In this document: positions 1 through 11,029 of the stretch, piece after piece
Layout: every line of letters starts with the position of its first letter
Position numbering within the stretch: position 1 is the first letter of the stretch
Assembly (NCBI RefSeq): GCF_963675165.1
Contig: NC_087384.1
Span: 5,945,182-6,009,181, forward strand
Reading direction: 5' to 3'
Source of the DNA: Halichondria panicea
Taxonomy: Eukaryota > Porifera > Demospongiae > Suberitida > Halichondriidae
Length of the DNA: 64,000 nt
The notes under the pieces: model-generated
Seen by the model: only the letters and a program-made list of their open reading frames with translations
What the model was told of the DNA's origin: nothing
Databases searched by the model: none
Made by a program: the position numbers and the translations under genes

Positions 1-735
1 GTTAAGGTGACTCCAAGGTATTTAACTTCACTTGATGGGTTGATAGTCTGACCATTTAAGGAGATGGTGAGCCTTGGGCCGTTTTTGGATCGAGAAATTG
101 GGAGGTACTGAGTTTTCTGATGGTTAGGGGTGAGACCGTGTCTTAGTATCCAGTTTGTAACTTGGTGAAGGTCTCCCTGAAAATCCTCCAGCTCGGCGTT
201 TGTGTTGATCGGTTTAAAGAGTAAGATGTCGTCGGCATAAAGCATGAGGTGGCAGTCTCTCGAAAGTGAGAGTTTTGAAATGGAGTTCATGGAGATGTTG
301 AACATGAGGGGTCCAGAATGGACCCTTGAGGGACGCCTGAGGTCACAGGCATAGTGGATGATGATTTACCGTCAAGGACTACTTGTTGGGATCTCAAGGT
401 GAGATAGTCCCTGAACCAATTCAGTAGTGGTCCCTGGATTCCAAACGAGTGGAGTGCTTTGATGAGTTGGTTGTGCGGTACCGAGTCGAAAGCTTTCCTG
501 ACATCAAGAAATACCGCAGCAATTTGAGAGTGTTTTGCAAGCATGGAGTGCCAGGTGTTAGTGACTTTTAGGAGAGCTTCTTGAGTGGATGACCTGGGAC
601 GGAATCCAAACTGGATGTTTGAGAGCAAGCTGTGCTTGGTTATGAACTTGGAGACATGGACATGAATTAGTCTTTCTAAGATTTTCGAGGGAAGGGACAG
701 GAGAGATATAGGTCTGTAGTACATGTACATGTATA
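1..735 (-). mobile_element. Non-LTR (LINE) retrotransposon fragment, reverse transcriptase core
   Basis: Read on the minus strand, this encodes the fingers and palm of a LINE reverse transcriptase. The motifs appear in order: YRPISLLS near 720, GFRPRSSTQEA near 600, FLDVRKAFDSVPH near 500, SGVPQGSIL near 330 and the catalytic YADD box near 235. The frame ends at about 314 just after SGVPQGSILDP, and the rest (LMFNISMNSISK through YADD to VKYLGVTL) continues in another frame. A single missing G in the usual GPL context explains this. The element runs off the left window edge, and nothing upstream of the RT (endonuclease, ORF1) is visible in 736-1300. The motif style suggests the Jockey/CR1 group; that assignment is inference. 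It is a dead fragment with no sign of function. Confidence 0.85.
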
Positions 736-2570
736 AAAGCAAGAGTTCACTAGGAACTATTAATAGCTTATGTTATGTATAGCTTTGGCATCTCCACCGA
801 GGCATCAGCATCTGTGATGCTGTCATATAATTGATGTATAATTGCATAACATGCCTGCATTATACTATACATTTAACATAATATAGAACAATGTATAATG
901 TGCATAATGTCACATTTTATAAGGGATTAGTAATTGTCACTGTGTATAATAATTATGCGTAATGTCAAATGTTGTGAGGTAGTTGGTGTTAGAGTTATAG
1001 GGTTTGGCTTACAGGTCAGTCTAGAGAGTAAAATACCACAATAGATGAGTTGTTGTATATCAACATTGTAAGAAATCATGATGATATACCATTGTATATA
1101 TAGGTGAATCTACAAGGCCGATTAAAATAATCGGCCTGGAATCGAGGCTAAGGTAAATCGGAATAAGCTACAAACATTATTCAAAAATATTTCCCCAAAA
1201 GTTGTTGTTGCAAGCAAGAAAGAAAAGTATAGTGTTATATAATTATAGATTTATACACGTACATGTACGTACACATAAACTTCAGCTGTAGATTCTTAGT
1301 GGGAAATCATTTTAGGTGAAAATGGGGGTGATCGAAGCATTATTTTGCAAATCCACGAATTAAAATCCAAGAAAACATGACTAGAAGCCGTTTACATTGA
1401 TTCTTGAGCAGTTGCAGTGTGTACACACTTACAAACACAAACACAAACGCAATTATAATTATATGCGCATGCGCGTGCACACCAAGGCATTGCTGCTATA
1501 TACAATAACCAGAGACACAGAAACAAAGAATGGGGTAAGTGTAACTCCATACATACATCTTCCTGAAATTTATAGCTATATATATCCACATGCATTTTAT
1601 TTAGTCGTAGTAGTAATTAAACAGGGAAGTCTATCAGCAATATTGCTGGTCTTCCTTCATAAGTGTAACAAGTGTTATATTGAACTATATATAGCTGAGT
1701 CTTTGGCCCTTTTTGAGTTCCAGTATATTTCCCCCCACAAATGTGGAGAGCAGTGCAAGATTGGCTATTATTTAGCAGTTATACATGTGCACACTGGTAT
1801 TTGGAGTTCAGACAGTGGTTGCATGTAAGTAAGTATGACCGCATTACATGCAGTTAATGTATTTAACATGCATGTGTACAAACAATACATAAAATGTGAC
1901 ATTATAATTATATATTAGATATTGCCCAGTACATGCAATAACTATATAATTAATTAATTTTGTTGCCCAATGACGTCAAACTCTTCTGATTGGTCAAGTT
2001 ATTCCCTAATAATAGACATGTGTTTGACCATAGTAAATTATTAGTTTTGCGGCTTCCCACAACTAGTGCAAAAGAAAAATGGACCAATTAAGTTATTGGG
2101 TGGTATAATTATAGATAAGTCAAAAGCAGATTTCATCCACTGCATTTTCACACCAAGTGCAAAATGCCATATATTGCAGTTCAGTATATGGTTGCTAGTG
2201 ATGCAACATGCCATACACAGAGCACTATAGATTGCTTTGATCTGCCCATTCACTGGGTAACAAGCACATGAAGTGTATGCAAGAATATAGGATTGAGTAT
2301 ATCATCTCTCATTTATACTAGCTATAGCTATAGCTCGATCCACAGCAAAAACACATATGTTATATGAGATGCACATTTATGTTACTGTATAACAGAATGT
2401 GTTTTTACTGTAAGATTAAAAGTGTTGTCACATAATTATAGAAAGCACCTTTATCTCTTTGCATATATATAAACACTACCACCATTTATATCCCGTTGCT
2501 ACGTTGTTGCCAAGTGCAATATGCAGCATAATGCACTGCTGAAAGTCATAATGCACTGACCGCAAAGTGC
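736..2570. other. Non-coding, repeat-rich stretch without a supportable gene
   Basis: AT-rich sequence with many TATAATTA-like words. 768-830 carries, inverted, the end of a dispersed repeat seen again near 42300 and 57750 (words CCACCGAGGCATCAGCA and AGCTTTGGCAT). 1110-1150 has a short inverted repeat (AAGGCCGATT...AATCGGCCT) followed by GGAATCGAGGCTA, which matches the end of the hairpin element at 6819-6912. 1320-1490 is the right part of the 57750-58290 repeat family. The longest ORFs here overlap these repeats and show no recognisable domain. I see no gene. Confidence 0.6.
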
Positions 2571-2690
2571 ATGCATATTAATTTAATTTTAATTTAATTG
2601 TCTGTTTAATTGCCAGAGGGGCGTTGTTATTTCTCATGCGTATTAATTTAATTTTAATTTAATTGTCTGTCTAATTGCCAAAGTATGTCC
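2571..2690. repeat. Tandem duplication of a roughly 55-65 bp AT-rich unit
   Basis: The word ATTAATTTAATTTTAATTT followed by AATTGTCTGT and TAATTGCCA occurs twice, at about 2577 and 2642. The two copies differ by only a few bases, so this is a recent local duplication. Confidence 0.8.
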
Positions 2691-2939
2691 AGCCATGCAG
2701 GAATGAATGTTCAGCACTGCTGGAGTTTCTTCTTGCAACCATGCAGGTTTAAAATTGTCCAAGATTCATTTTATTTGTGGAAGATTCTGTGTTCCTAGAC
2801 CTAGTCCTCGACCTCGTGATGCATGTCAATATTCTGCTTCACCGTAGCACTAGAAGTGGCTCTTTTTGCTGGGGACATGAGCTGTTTTGCAGCAGTGTAG
2901 AAGCGAGCTTTCTTGGCTTGGTTATGAGGCCGAGCGTAG

Positions 2940-3060
2940 ACCAGCAGCTAATACATGTATTCACTGAGTAGTGGGGTGGGGCTGTTTCTTTGCAGCAGTA
3001 AGTGGGGCGGGGCTATTTTGCATCACCAGAAGTGGGGTGGGGCTGTTTTGCAGATTTCAG
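2940..3060. repeat. Short tandem repeat, GTGGGGTGGGGCTG units
   Basis: Three imperfect units of about 35-40 bp, each containing GTGGGGYGGGGCT followed by a TTTGCA word, lie at about 2970, 3001 and 3030. A looser relative (GAGCTGTTTTGCAGCAGTGTAG) starts near 2880. Overlapping small ORFs in two frames are by-products of the repeat. Confidence 0.6.
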
Positions 3061-3227
3061 TTGAAACTCCAACAATTTTGTGTCAAGCCATTCGTCGGTC
3101 ATGCCAATCTTATACGCTGCAGATACTGGCGTCTAGAAGAGAGAAGAGATGGAGCTGTGTCTAGAGTTGTCTCTGTCTTTTTTTGTGCTGTTTATAAGGA
3201 CAGTGTTATGTTGCTATGCCCTCGGGA

Positions 3228-3328
3228 TATAAACTAGTTATAACACATGCACTCGGGCTGCATGGCATATATTACACTCAGCTGGCGCCCTCGTGCTTCA
3301 GTGCAATATATTCCATACGTGTTATAAC
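3228..3328. mobile_element. Imperfect palindromic MITE-like element
   Basis: The ends TAGTTATAACAC (about 3234) and GTGTTATAACTA (about 3320) are inverted repeats. Inside them, GGCATATATTACAC and GTGCAATATATTCC are also imperfectly inverted. The size of about 100 bp and the hairpin form suit a tiny MITE. No target duplication could be fixed. Confidence 0.5.
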
Positions 3329-3884
3329 TATAACATACAACCTAACAATAACTGGTACGTTCTTTTGTATGAACTATACAGTATACCCATTTTAATATTT
3401 ACGGCTCAGGATAGTGATAGTGATAGTGATGTTGAATGTATTGCGGTAGAATCATCAAAATATATATACCACCATACAAAATAACCCGCTATAATTGTAC
3501 AGTATAATAATAATTATAGTCAGGCCCTCCATTATTCAAAACCTCGATGATCCAGCTTGATCATTTTCTTTGTAATTCAGAAAATGGGCGCGTCCCTTAA
3601 ATGAGCATGCACATTGCAGCCATTACCATGGAGACAGACCTGCTTATCTTCTGCGCCTGATGCACAGACAACCATCAGAGGAGGTATACGACATGCAGGA
3701 GCAATTATATATAGGCTTGATTGATTACACTCTGTTCACATGTATAGGCATATAGGTTTATTAATGTGCTGAGTCAGCTAATCAAGTCGAAAATTGATCG
3801 TACATCTTCTGGACAACCATGCATGCATGCAGTACTACATGCATGCTGCTTTATCAATTAAATGGGTGGAGATCAATTAAGGCG

Positions 3885-4025
3885 TGATTTATGGACACAA
3901 TAAGTTTCCTGGGGTTTTGGGAATTATGAAGAGATACAAGGATGGTCCCAGGCCACTATGTATATAGACTTCATTGTAAAACATCACGTGAATCATTTCC
4001 ATTTCCAATCCCTCTTTTACTCTAT
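3885..4025. repeat. Dispersed repeat copy, shared with 55335-55450
   Basis: The stretch with GAAGAGATACAAGGATGG, GCCACTAT, AGACTTCATTGTAAA and GTGAATCATTTCC recurs in the same order and orientation at 55335-55450 with scattered mismatches. It is non-coding and of unknown type. Confidence 0.7.
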
Positions 4026-4161
4026 CTATGCTGGAAGGGTGGTTTGTACAAATCCAACGAACTGACCTGGATCCATCCCTGCTAGATCTAGCTTGTTTCA
4101 CTTTGCATATTGTTTTCTGCAATGAAGGAAAGATTATTATTTCCTCAACCTCCTCACCCCC

Positions 4162-4408
4162 ATGCAGAAATGCACCATGGAAAGTCGAGATTATTCAGAT
4201 AAAGGAGATGGGGCAATATCACAAGGAGGGCCTTCAGGCGGTAGAGGTCGGCCTACAATATGTGGGTTACGGACTGTTGATTGTTGGAATCGGCGTTGGC
4301 TTCGGCCTCGTCAGTGTGGCGTTAGGTCTTACTTTGGGTTTAAGATCCAAAAATAGCAATACAAAGGTAAATGTATATAATTATATGTGTTCGTCAAGAC
4401 TGCGATAG
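4162..4408 (+). CDS. Doubtful small ORF with a possible membrane segment
   Basis: I do not recognise this and doubt that it is a gene. One frame from ATG 4162 begins with a hydrophilic Gly/Ser/Arg-rich stretch (MESRDYSDKGDGAISQGGPS). The overlapping frame, open from 4028, encodes a Gly/Val/Leu-rich stretch (YVGYGLLIVGIGVGFGLVS) that looks like a membrane helix and runs to a possible donor AAG|GTAAAT near 4366. The two halves lie in different frames, so an intact protein would need a frameshift or splicing I cannot support. It sits directly after a dispersed repeat copy. It could be a short lineage-specific gene, a broken gene, or chance. Confidence 0.2.
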
Positions 4409-4409
4409 G

Positions 4410-5670
4410 AATGTGTACCCCCTCCGCAGTGTCAATGTGTATACTAAAAACAAACATTCGGCTTTACCTCGTGCATGCAATTATAGAGGCCTTACTATTG
4501 CTTGTCAGACATTTGCACGAATCCGCACTATGAGTTCAGTGTACTGGGCCTGCATGTTTTACCACAATGCATTGCACTTGTAGCATGCTCATGTTAGACC
4601 TCCTCTGATTGCTTGTTGCTCATGCTATTTATCCCATACCGTAGAAACTGGATTATTAGCGCTTACTCGATTATATATATAAGGCCATGCAAAGTCAATT
4701 TGTAGTTTCTCAGGCTATTATATTCCTAAAATAGCAAGCGGATTGAGGCAAATAATAAAATTTATGATATTCATAGTTGAAAACACAATAAGCAGAAGTG
4801 CATAATTTTATACTACAAAAAACCATTTTATTGTTATAATAACTAGCTTGCATTGTCTATAGCTGCCAGGAATCTAGTAGGCAGTTTTTGCCCTGCAGAA
4901 TAGAGGAGATCGCTGGCGTGCTAGCATCATATTCAAAGTATTGTGAGAGAAAGTTTCTACTATAGCTCTGATGCCAGAGAATGATGCTGCAAGCAAAGGT
5001 CAAGTGTCATTCCAGTATTCCAGTAGTCCATTCCACTGATTCAAGACACCCTATGCAAAAAATAAAACATGAATATTGATCATCATAATAATTATATATA
5101 CATGTATAAAGATTTTGTTGATTTTGCACACATTACTGTACACAGACTTGAGCGTTGACGAAGAAGATCTTAACGAGTCAGTGTACATTTTAGCCAAACA
5201 TTTTTCGTATATTAGTAACCCAGCAATTGTTGTTGGGGTGAGCGAAGCGAGTTCCTATACCTAGTCATCAATGTTGAAATTTTGTCTGTCTGTCTGGCCT
5301 TGACCTTATTTTTTACTCAAACTTTTTACCCATGTTACTATTTTATCCATAATTTTGCTTTTTATCACACTGCTTCTCAGTTATGAAGAGCCATGCAGCG
5401 TTACTCATGACAGAAAGTGTGTAAACAGCCTCATTCCTAGACCGATTTTTATTCAACTTCGGAAACTGGGAATTGAGGCTAGTTTAGAGGAGGTATAGGA
5501 CAGGTCTATTTAGGTTGCTAATGAGGGTATATATTTATCGTACAAGGGTCTTAATTGCACATGATATCAGTGTTTACTCACGTGGCAGTGCGACAAGCGA
5601 TTATACAAGCACGTTAGAAGTGAACAGTCTCCAACAGAGCTAGCTAGAGATTGGCTTTGATTGAGTCTAC
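4410..5670. other. No gene seen
   Basis: AT-rich sequence with no ORF showing conserved composition, no splice-linked frame and no clear terminal repeat. Only chance short frames are present. Confidence 0.5.
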
Positions 5671-5672
5671 AA

Positions 5673-6312
5673 TATGTCTCAGAAGAGAGATTATGGGTCT
5701 CCAACGGGCCAAACACAACAGCAGCCTCGGAAGAAACCGTCTAGTCACACTTGTACCCCTCTAAACAGACTTTGAGCAAACGACTATAGTGTTTGACCCC
5801 ACCGCATGTTTAGTGCTGACTCTAGCTAGCTGTTAGAGACTGACTTGCTTGTAATCACTATAGCTAATAGCATAGATATTCGAGAAGAGGGATGGGAACC
5901 GCAATCAGATGTGCCCATGTATATACCAGGAAAATATCAATCCATATTACGCCTCAGCAAAGCCCAGGAAATCCGTGGGAAGTCCTTACTAAACCCTCTA
6001 TACACCGCTGATTCTAGTGCATATATTTGTATTCTAACTGGATCACTTGTGTGATGAATGTTACAAGAATATAACGGGACATGTATCTATACCTGTGAAA
6101 ATATATAATCTTAAGGTAATTGGCCTGGAATTGTGGCTACTGTAAGAATAGAATATACAGTAACCACATCTCAGAGAAGTGGAGGCATACAACGGCCGAC
6201 TTTATATGCACCAGCGGGGTCACAAGCCACTATTAAGAGCTTACAGCGCCACATTGAAGAGACTGAAACACGTGAAGTTGAACACAAACGATTGAAGCAA
6301 AATTTTAAATAG
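5673..6312 (+). pseudogene. Scattered open fragments, possible gene remnant
   Basis: I cannot identify this. A 33-codon frame from ATG 5673 is polar and Gln/Lys/Pro-rich (MSQKRDYGSPTGQTQQQPRK). About 5880-6050 has another open frame. About 6190-6312 has a charged helix-like stretch (SLQRHIEETETREVEHKRL) ending at TAG 6312. No good splice signals connect them. They may be remains of one decayed coding sequence, perhaps upstream parts of the kinase-like pseudogene that follows, or chance. 6105-6140 also contains the hairpin-end word GGCCTGGAATTGTGGCTA. Confidence 0.2.
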
Positions 6313-6808
6313 TTAGAGAAAGCATGGATTGAGCACTTCCTCTCTCTGCTGCGTAGCCTATTGAAAAAGTGCAGTATATCATTTACCCAGTATCCATTTT
6401 GAAGAAGACTTGAGATAAGAACCTGGCTCTCTTCATGGGAGCTAGCCTGACCCCTCCCAACCTGGCCATATAGTAGTCACAAGGTATACGTACTCTCTGC
6501 TGTGCACCTTATAATATTCCTTTTTTATTATAGCAACACATTTTTGCAATGCAAAAAATTAGCGGTATGCTAATCTGCAACCCGAGAACCAGAAAAATAC
6601 ACGAACATGAACAGTAACACTACATGGTTCTTAAACTCTGGTTCGGCTTAAATTTTGAGATGGAGGATATATCAAAACAGAGAATTCCATTCAGATATTG
6701 TTCTTGGTAGAAAAGTTTTTTCGTGCGAAGGGGAATGATAGCTGGACACTAGCTGTTAGGGTGCCGGTGTTCCTTCTTCATTTCTTCTCAGCTCAAGTGC
6801 TGCTGCAT
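6313..6808. other. No gene seen
   Basis: AT-rich sequence. A short frame from 6698 continues into the hairpin element that follows and has no recognisable domain. There is no splice-linked continuation. Confidence 0.45.
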
Positions 6809-6922
6809 GGGTACTCACTAGCCTCGATCCCAGGCCGAGTTTTCGCTTTTATAACGGATAGTTGTTCGCCTAACCGTTATAAAAGCGAAAACTCGGCCTG
6901 GGATCGAGGCTAGGGTACTCAC
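6809..6922. mobile_element. 94-bp hairpin MITE with 10-bp target duplication
   Basis: Two 39-bp arms (6819-6857 and 6874-6912) are perfect inverted copies starting TAGCCTCGATCCCAGGCCG, separated by a 16-bp loop. The direct repeat GGGTACTCAC flanks both sides (6809-6818 and 6913-6922) as a target-site duplication. A 9-10 bp duplication is typical of Mutator-like elements; that assignment is inference. Degenerate relatives of the end sequence lie near 1130, 6125 and 29005. Confidence 0.9.
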
Positions 6923-7139
6923 CTGTTTTCATGACAATGTTACACAACAAAGTTAGACAAATCAGCCGTCTTCTACTCATTATTATGACATGCAGTGCTT
7001 CGAAAAAGTAAGGCTCATGCACTGTGGGCAAGTGCAATATTTTCTAGACTTTGTGCATGGCACAGTCCATATGCACCCCACCTTTACCACTAATCACTAT
7101 GCATCCACGGTTTCTGTAAAATGGAATCGCTGTATAAGA

Positions 7140-8260
7140 AGACTCATGTGTGGTGCGAGCCAACCTTCCATAGATCGTAACCTGAATCTGGCCAACCAGA
7201 TTACCCAAGCCATGGGCTACCTCCATGCCAGGGGGATAGTGGCCAAGGACCTCACTATATATACCAAGAACATATTTGTACAAGGGAAAGGTGGTCATCA
7301 CTGACACAGGACTCTCCAACGTCACAGACAACTACTGGCTACAGTAAGTTGAGAGTAACAGACATGTAGCTTAAATTAGTCCACACACATTTACGTCCAT
7401 CACACCATCAATTGATTCCTATGTTGAAGTGGGTACAGTATTTAGAATGTGTATTGCAACACATGTATTTTGTATATTGCTGTCTTCAATTATTGTCAAC
7501 TCACTCATCCCCCCCCCCCTTCCAGATAACCCGAGGCCCAGTGCAAGCTTGATTGCACTGTTGTTGCTGCATGGCGTTTTTGAAGCAATACTAACGAGTA
7601 ATGCCCTCAGGCCTGCATGTAGATCGATTGCATGGTCTACATAATTATTCTGTGATGAACTAGCTCGGCTTGTACAGCAGTTCATTGTACATTTTGCCAT
7701 AAGTTCGCAAAACTTTATCAAAATTAACAATTTTCTTCTTTTCTATAGGACTGTGTTGTACGAATCGAACTGCTTGTTCGAAGGTTTCCATTTTCCACTG
7801 ATATCTAAGCTTATGGCTTCCCACTGGACCCCACGTCAGTAGTGTTCTAAGAGGGCAGTGGGAACAGACCCGACATCCAGGCCAGGGACATTCCTAGGAG
7901 AATCAAAGGTGTGTGTGAGAGTAGCATAAATGTATCAGTAAAAGCGTCGATCTTTACCTAACACAAATGTGTGTTAGGTAAAGATAGACGCTTTCACTGA
8001 TATGAATTGTGGTTAGTGAGGTAATGATCAATGTTGTGCAGTACTCATAGTTGACACTCTGTTTTTTGTTATTACAGGATCTGCTGCTGGATTGCATGCA
8101 TCCTGATCCGAAGATGAGGTTCCCATTCACGACCATCAGTGATGCATTGATCAAGCTCTCTCGCAGGAAGACACCCATCTCCCAGAGCCCCTCCTTTCCC
8201 ACTAATCTCTCACATTCTTCAGAAACTGTCAATTTTTTGAAGGACCATACCTTTTTTCTT
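7140..8260 (+). pseudogene. KSR/RAF-like protein kinase domain pseudogene
   Basis: Three separated pieces read like the C-lobe of a RAF/KSR-family kinase. At 7170-7290, ITQAMGYLHARGIVAKDL then TKNIF correspond to the catalytic loop of KSR (family form [21 protein letters not shown]), here with Ala for the loop His and an extra Ile-Tyr-Thr. A one-base shift near 7287 moves the frame before KVVITDTGLSNVTDNYW, the DFG region, with TDTG in place of TDFG. At 7745-7835, TVLYESNCLFEGFHFP resembles the segment after the APE motif. At 8075-8160, LLLDCMHPDPKMRFPFTTIS resembles the end of the domain. The frameshift, insertion, lost catalytic residues and missing N-lobe point to a decayed copy. It is interrupted by a hairpin element at 7934-8001. 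Confidence is good for kinase origin and lower for the exact family. Confidence 0.6.
7934..8001. mobile_element. 68-bp hairpin element inside the kinase pseudogene
   Basis: ATCAGTAAAAGCGTC...CTTTACCTAACAC and its near-perfect inverse GTGTTAGGTAAAG...GACGCTTTCACTGAT form a hairpin with about 30-bp arms and almost no loop. It looks like a minimal MITE, or possibly a non-autonomous foldback. No convincing target duplication was found. Confidence 0.65.
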
Positions 8261-8629
8261 CATCACTCAAACCACTGCATTACCTTTGTCACATCATGCA
8301 TGCAGAAACTTACTTTTCTCAGAGTGTCTAGATGTTTTAAAATGCACTTTGTTTACAAGTTGATATCTGTTTTGTTTTTTTTGTAAAGTGTGGATGTGTG
8401 TATTCTGAAAAAGTGTTTTTAACAAATCTGAAAACGCAACACAGCTATTACCTATCGGCTGGTCACCATGTAATCTAGATCGTGCTCAATACAGATAACA
8501 GAAGCTGTTTCTAGAACAGTATACTAGCTTTAGTTGCTGCATGTGTGGATTATTAAATTAGATAATTACGGTGCAGTAGCACAATAAATTATTATTATAG
8601 TACAGAGTTCAAATACATACACAGTGGCG

Positions 8630-8672
8630 AGGTACTAGGTACGTACAGCTTGTACAGAGGTACTAGGTACGT
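8630..8672. promoter_or_regulatory. Direct repeat in the BAP1-type gene leader
   Basis: The 16-base word AGGTACTAGGTACGTA occurs twice (8630 and 8657), the second ending just before the start codon. It may be a leader or promoter-proximal duplication. Function is unknown. Confidence 0.4.
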
Positions 8673-10598
8673 ATGTCTTGTGCACCTAACCATTTGTCTG
8701 GAAACGGTGGTGTTGAGGAATGGCTGGAGCTTGAGAGCGATCCTGGAGTGTTCTCTCTGCTTGTAGAAGACTATGGTGTGCGTGGTGTCAAAGTTGAGGA
8801 GATCTACGATCTTTCACAGAAGTTCGACTCCCAAGTTTTGGGATTTGTGTTTCTCTTTCGCTATGAGCTGACTGATAGACGAGCAAGAAAGAAGGCTCGA
8901 GATCTGTCCGATATTGCAAGCTACGTAGTGGATGATAATATTGTCAACGACATGTTTTATGCCCACCAGATTATCACTAATTCTTGCGCAACACACGCCC
9001 TCCTGAGTGTACTTCTCAATTGCCGAGATCTCAATATTGGCCCAAACCTAACACGCCTCAAGGAATTCACAAAGGGTACGTACCTCAATACATAGCACGA
9101 TAACTTACACGCTACACATCACTCTTATACACTGATTACATGTGTTTTAATTGGAAAATTTGGCGAGTGTTTTTAATCCCAAGATCACACAACATCATTG
9201 CTGTAGTAGCCACGCCTGAGACGCCAAATTAAAAGTTGGTTCAAATGGCTCATTCGATACAATATCCGCCAAATGTTATACAGTAGTTTATACCACCCTG
9301 TACCAACTTGTGCAATTTTATTCTTATACCTTTACTATCTACGTCCACATATATACATGATTGTATAGTTGACATCTTGAATATTATTTTCTTTCTTTTC
9401 AGGCTTGGATCCAGAGAGCAAAGGATTTGCGATTGCCAATATGATGGAACTTGCCCACATCCACAACAAGCATGCCCGCCCCCCTCGCACAATGGTGCCC
9501 CCCGTCGGGGGTCGAAAATCATCGATTGTCTCGTCAGCGTACGCTCTTCTCCCCGATACTTACCACTATGTGAGCTTTGTTCCGATTAATGGTCGGCTGT
9601 TTGAACTAGATGGACTGAAAGAGTTTCCGATTGATCATGGCCCTTGGGGGGAGCTAGAGAAATGGACCGATCTCTTTCAACGTACATTGACACAGCGGTT
9701 GGTGGAATCTCAAGATTGTCTCTTCAATCTGCTTGCACTTGTTCCGGATCCTGTTCCCCAGATCTCCGAACATTTGAAGAGGCTTCATAACGAGCAAACA
9801 GAGCTACTGAAGAATGCAGTGGAATTAGCTCGGGAGGTCATCAGTGAACGAGGGGAAAAAGTGCCAGTAGAGGAAAAACCTTTATTGTGTGAAAATGATT
9901 TGAAGCAAGAAATACCAAGTATGAGTGCTGATATATCAAACACTACTGATGAAGAGAGGTCAAAGACTGTTATCAAGCAAGAAGCTGATGACGATAATGG
10001 AATTGCTGATGTGAAGAAAGAGGACTCTCCCAATACTACTCCAGAGAAATTATCATCCGATAATACCCCAAAAAATGATGACGCTAATTCCGATCAAGAT
10101 ACCAAATCAGAGACAATAATGAACACTCACGAAGAACCCATGATGGATTGTACTGAGCCCTCCCAATCAAGTCAAGTAGCTGCCTTCCTTGGTGACGTCT
10201 CTAAAGATCTACCAGCTGATGCAAGCGAGTTAGACGCTGTTGCTAACACTCCATTGGATTGTGATGGTTTACCCCTGAACGAGAGACTCCATATTGCCGT
10301 GGCAAAGGTGGTGATGAATTACAAGGAAGCGGAAGGATATAAAATGAAACTAAAAGATGAAATTGAGACAAAACAGAGATTCCGTGTTGAGCACTCGAGG
10401 AGAATTCATGATTACGATGCGTTTGTGTTCGATTTTGTTAAGTGCATGGCCCAAAACAAGCAGCTTCCGGAGAGGCTATTGAGGCGTCCTATTATTGCCC
10501 CACCCCCCAAGGGAAACGTTGGTGGGAGGCGGAAGAGAAAAAGAGGAGCAGGTAGACCCAGGACTACATTATTACTGAACGGAGATGAAGTTAGTTAG
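8673..10598 (+). CDS. BAP1: BAP1-type nuclear ubiquitin C-terminal hydrolase
   Basis: Two exons, 8673-9075 and 9403-10598, join in frame to 532 codons. The N-terminus is a UCH (peptidase C12) catalytic domain: it starts with [20 protein letters not shown], with the oxyanion Gln about 99, catalytic Cys105 in [10 protein letters not shown], His189 in [17 protein letters not shown] and Asp204 fifteen residues later, the same spacing as human BAP1. The middle (about 260-420) is acidic and disordered. The C-terminus (about 435-510) has the UCH37-like/ULD segment ([27 protein letters not shown]), followed by a basic tail ([12 protein letters not shown]) that may localise it to the nucleus and bind DNA. 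In other animals BAP1/Calypso with ASXL removes ubiquitin from histone H2A (PR-DUB). I see no NHNY-type HCF-1-binding motif. Human BAP1 is longer, mainly in the linker. The start is the first ATG before the conserved domain. Confidence 0.93.
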
Positions 10599-11029
10599 TT
10601 AGAAAAGAAATTGATTTTGTGGTCTTGTTTTGCAGTTTGCAAGAATGTGTGCTAATTACATTGATTGATTATAACTGTATGGCTTCATTGCATGGAAGTG
10701 AGAGGTACGATATCACCTCATGCGATAGTATTCTAGCTCAGTAGTAAACTAACTCTAACCGCTGCTAGCTGCATTGTCTCTGCTCCCTGGGGTGCATGTG
10801 TGTAGTGGTGCCTGAACTAACTTGATTGTCTAAAGAGATCACCTCAACTTTGCTGTAAGCACACCAGTAAATAGCTATAGCTAGATTTAGCCCACTAGCT
10901 GCTTGTAGCTGTAAATCCTATTTCTAAATACTTATGGCTTAGACTTAATTGAAAAGCCTTAGTCCCCTATTAAGACCATACACAGTAAAGGCTTTCATCC
11001 ACTGGTTTGCATGCAGGCAAGGTGTAACC
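10599..11029. other. Intergenic between the BAP1-type gene and globin
   Basis: This holds the 3' flank of the deubiquitinase gene and the upstream region of the globin gene. No ORF, clear regulatory motif or terminal repeat was recognised. Confidence 0.5.

Noticed and set aside
1392-1828. Overlapping ORFs of 67 and 143 codons on opposite strands
   Set aside because: They lie over a dispersed repeat and simple sequence, with no recognisable domain.
7140-8260. Functional kinase gene
   Set aside because: There is a frameshift, an insertion in the catalytic loop, an altered DFG, no N-lobe and an inserted hairpin.
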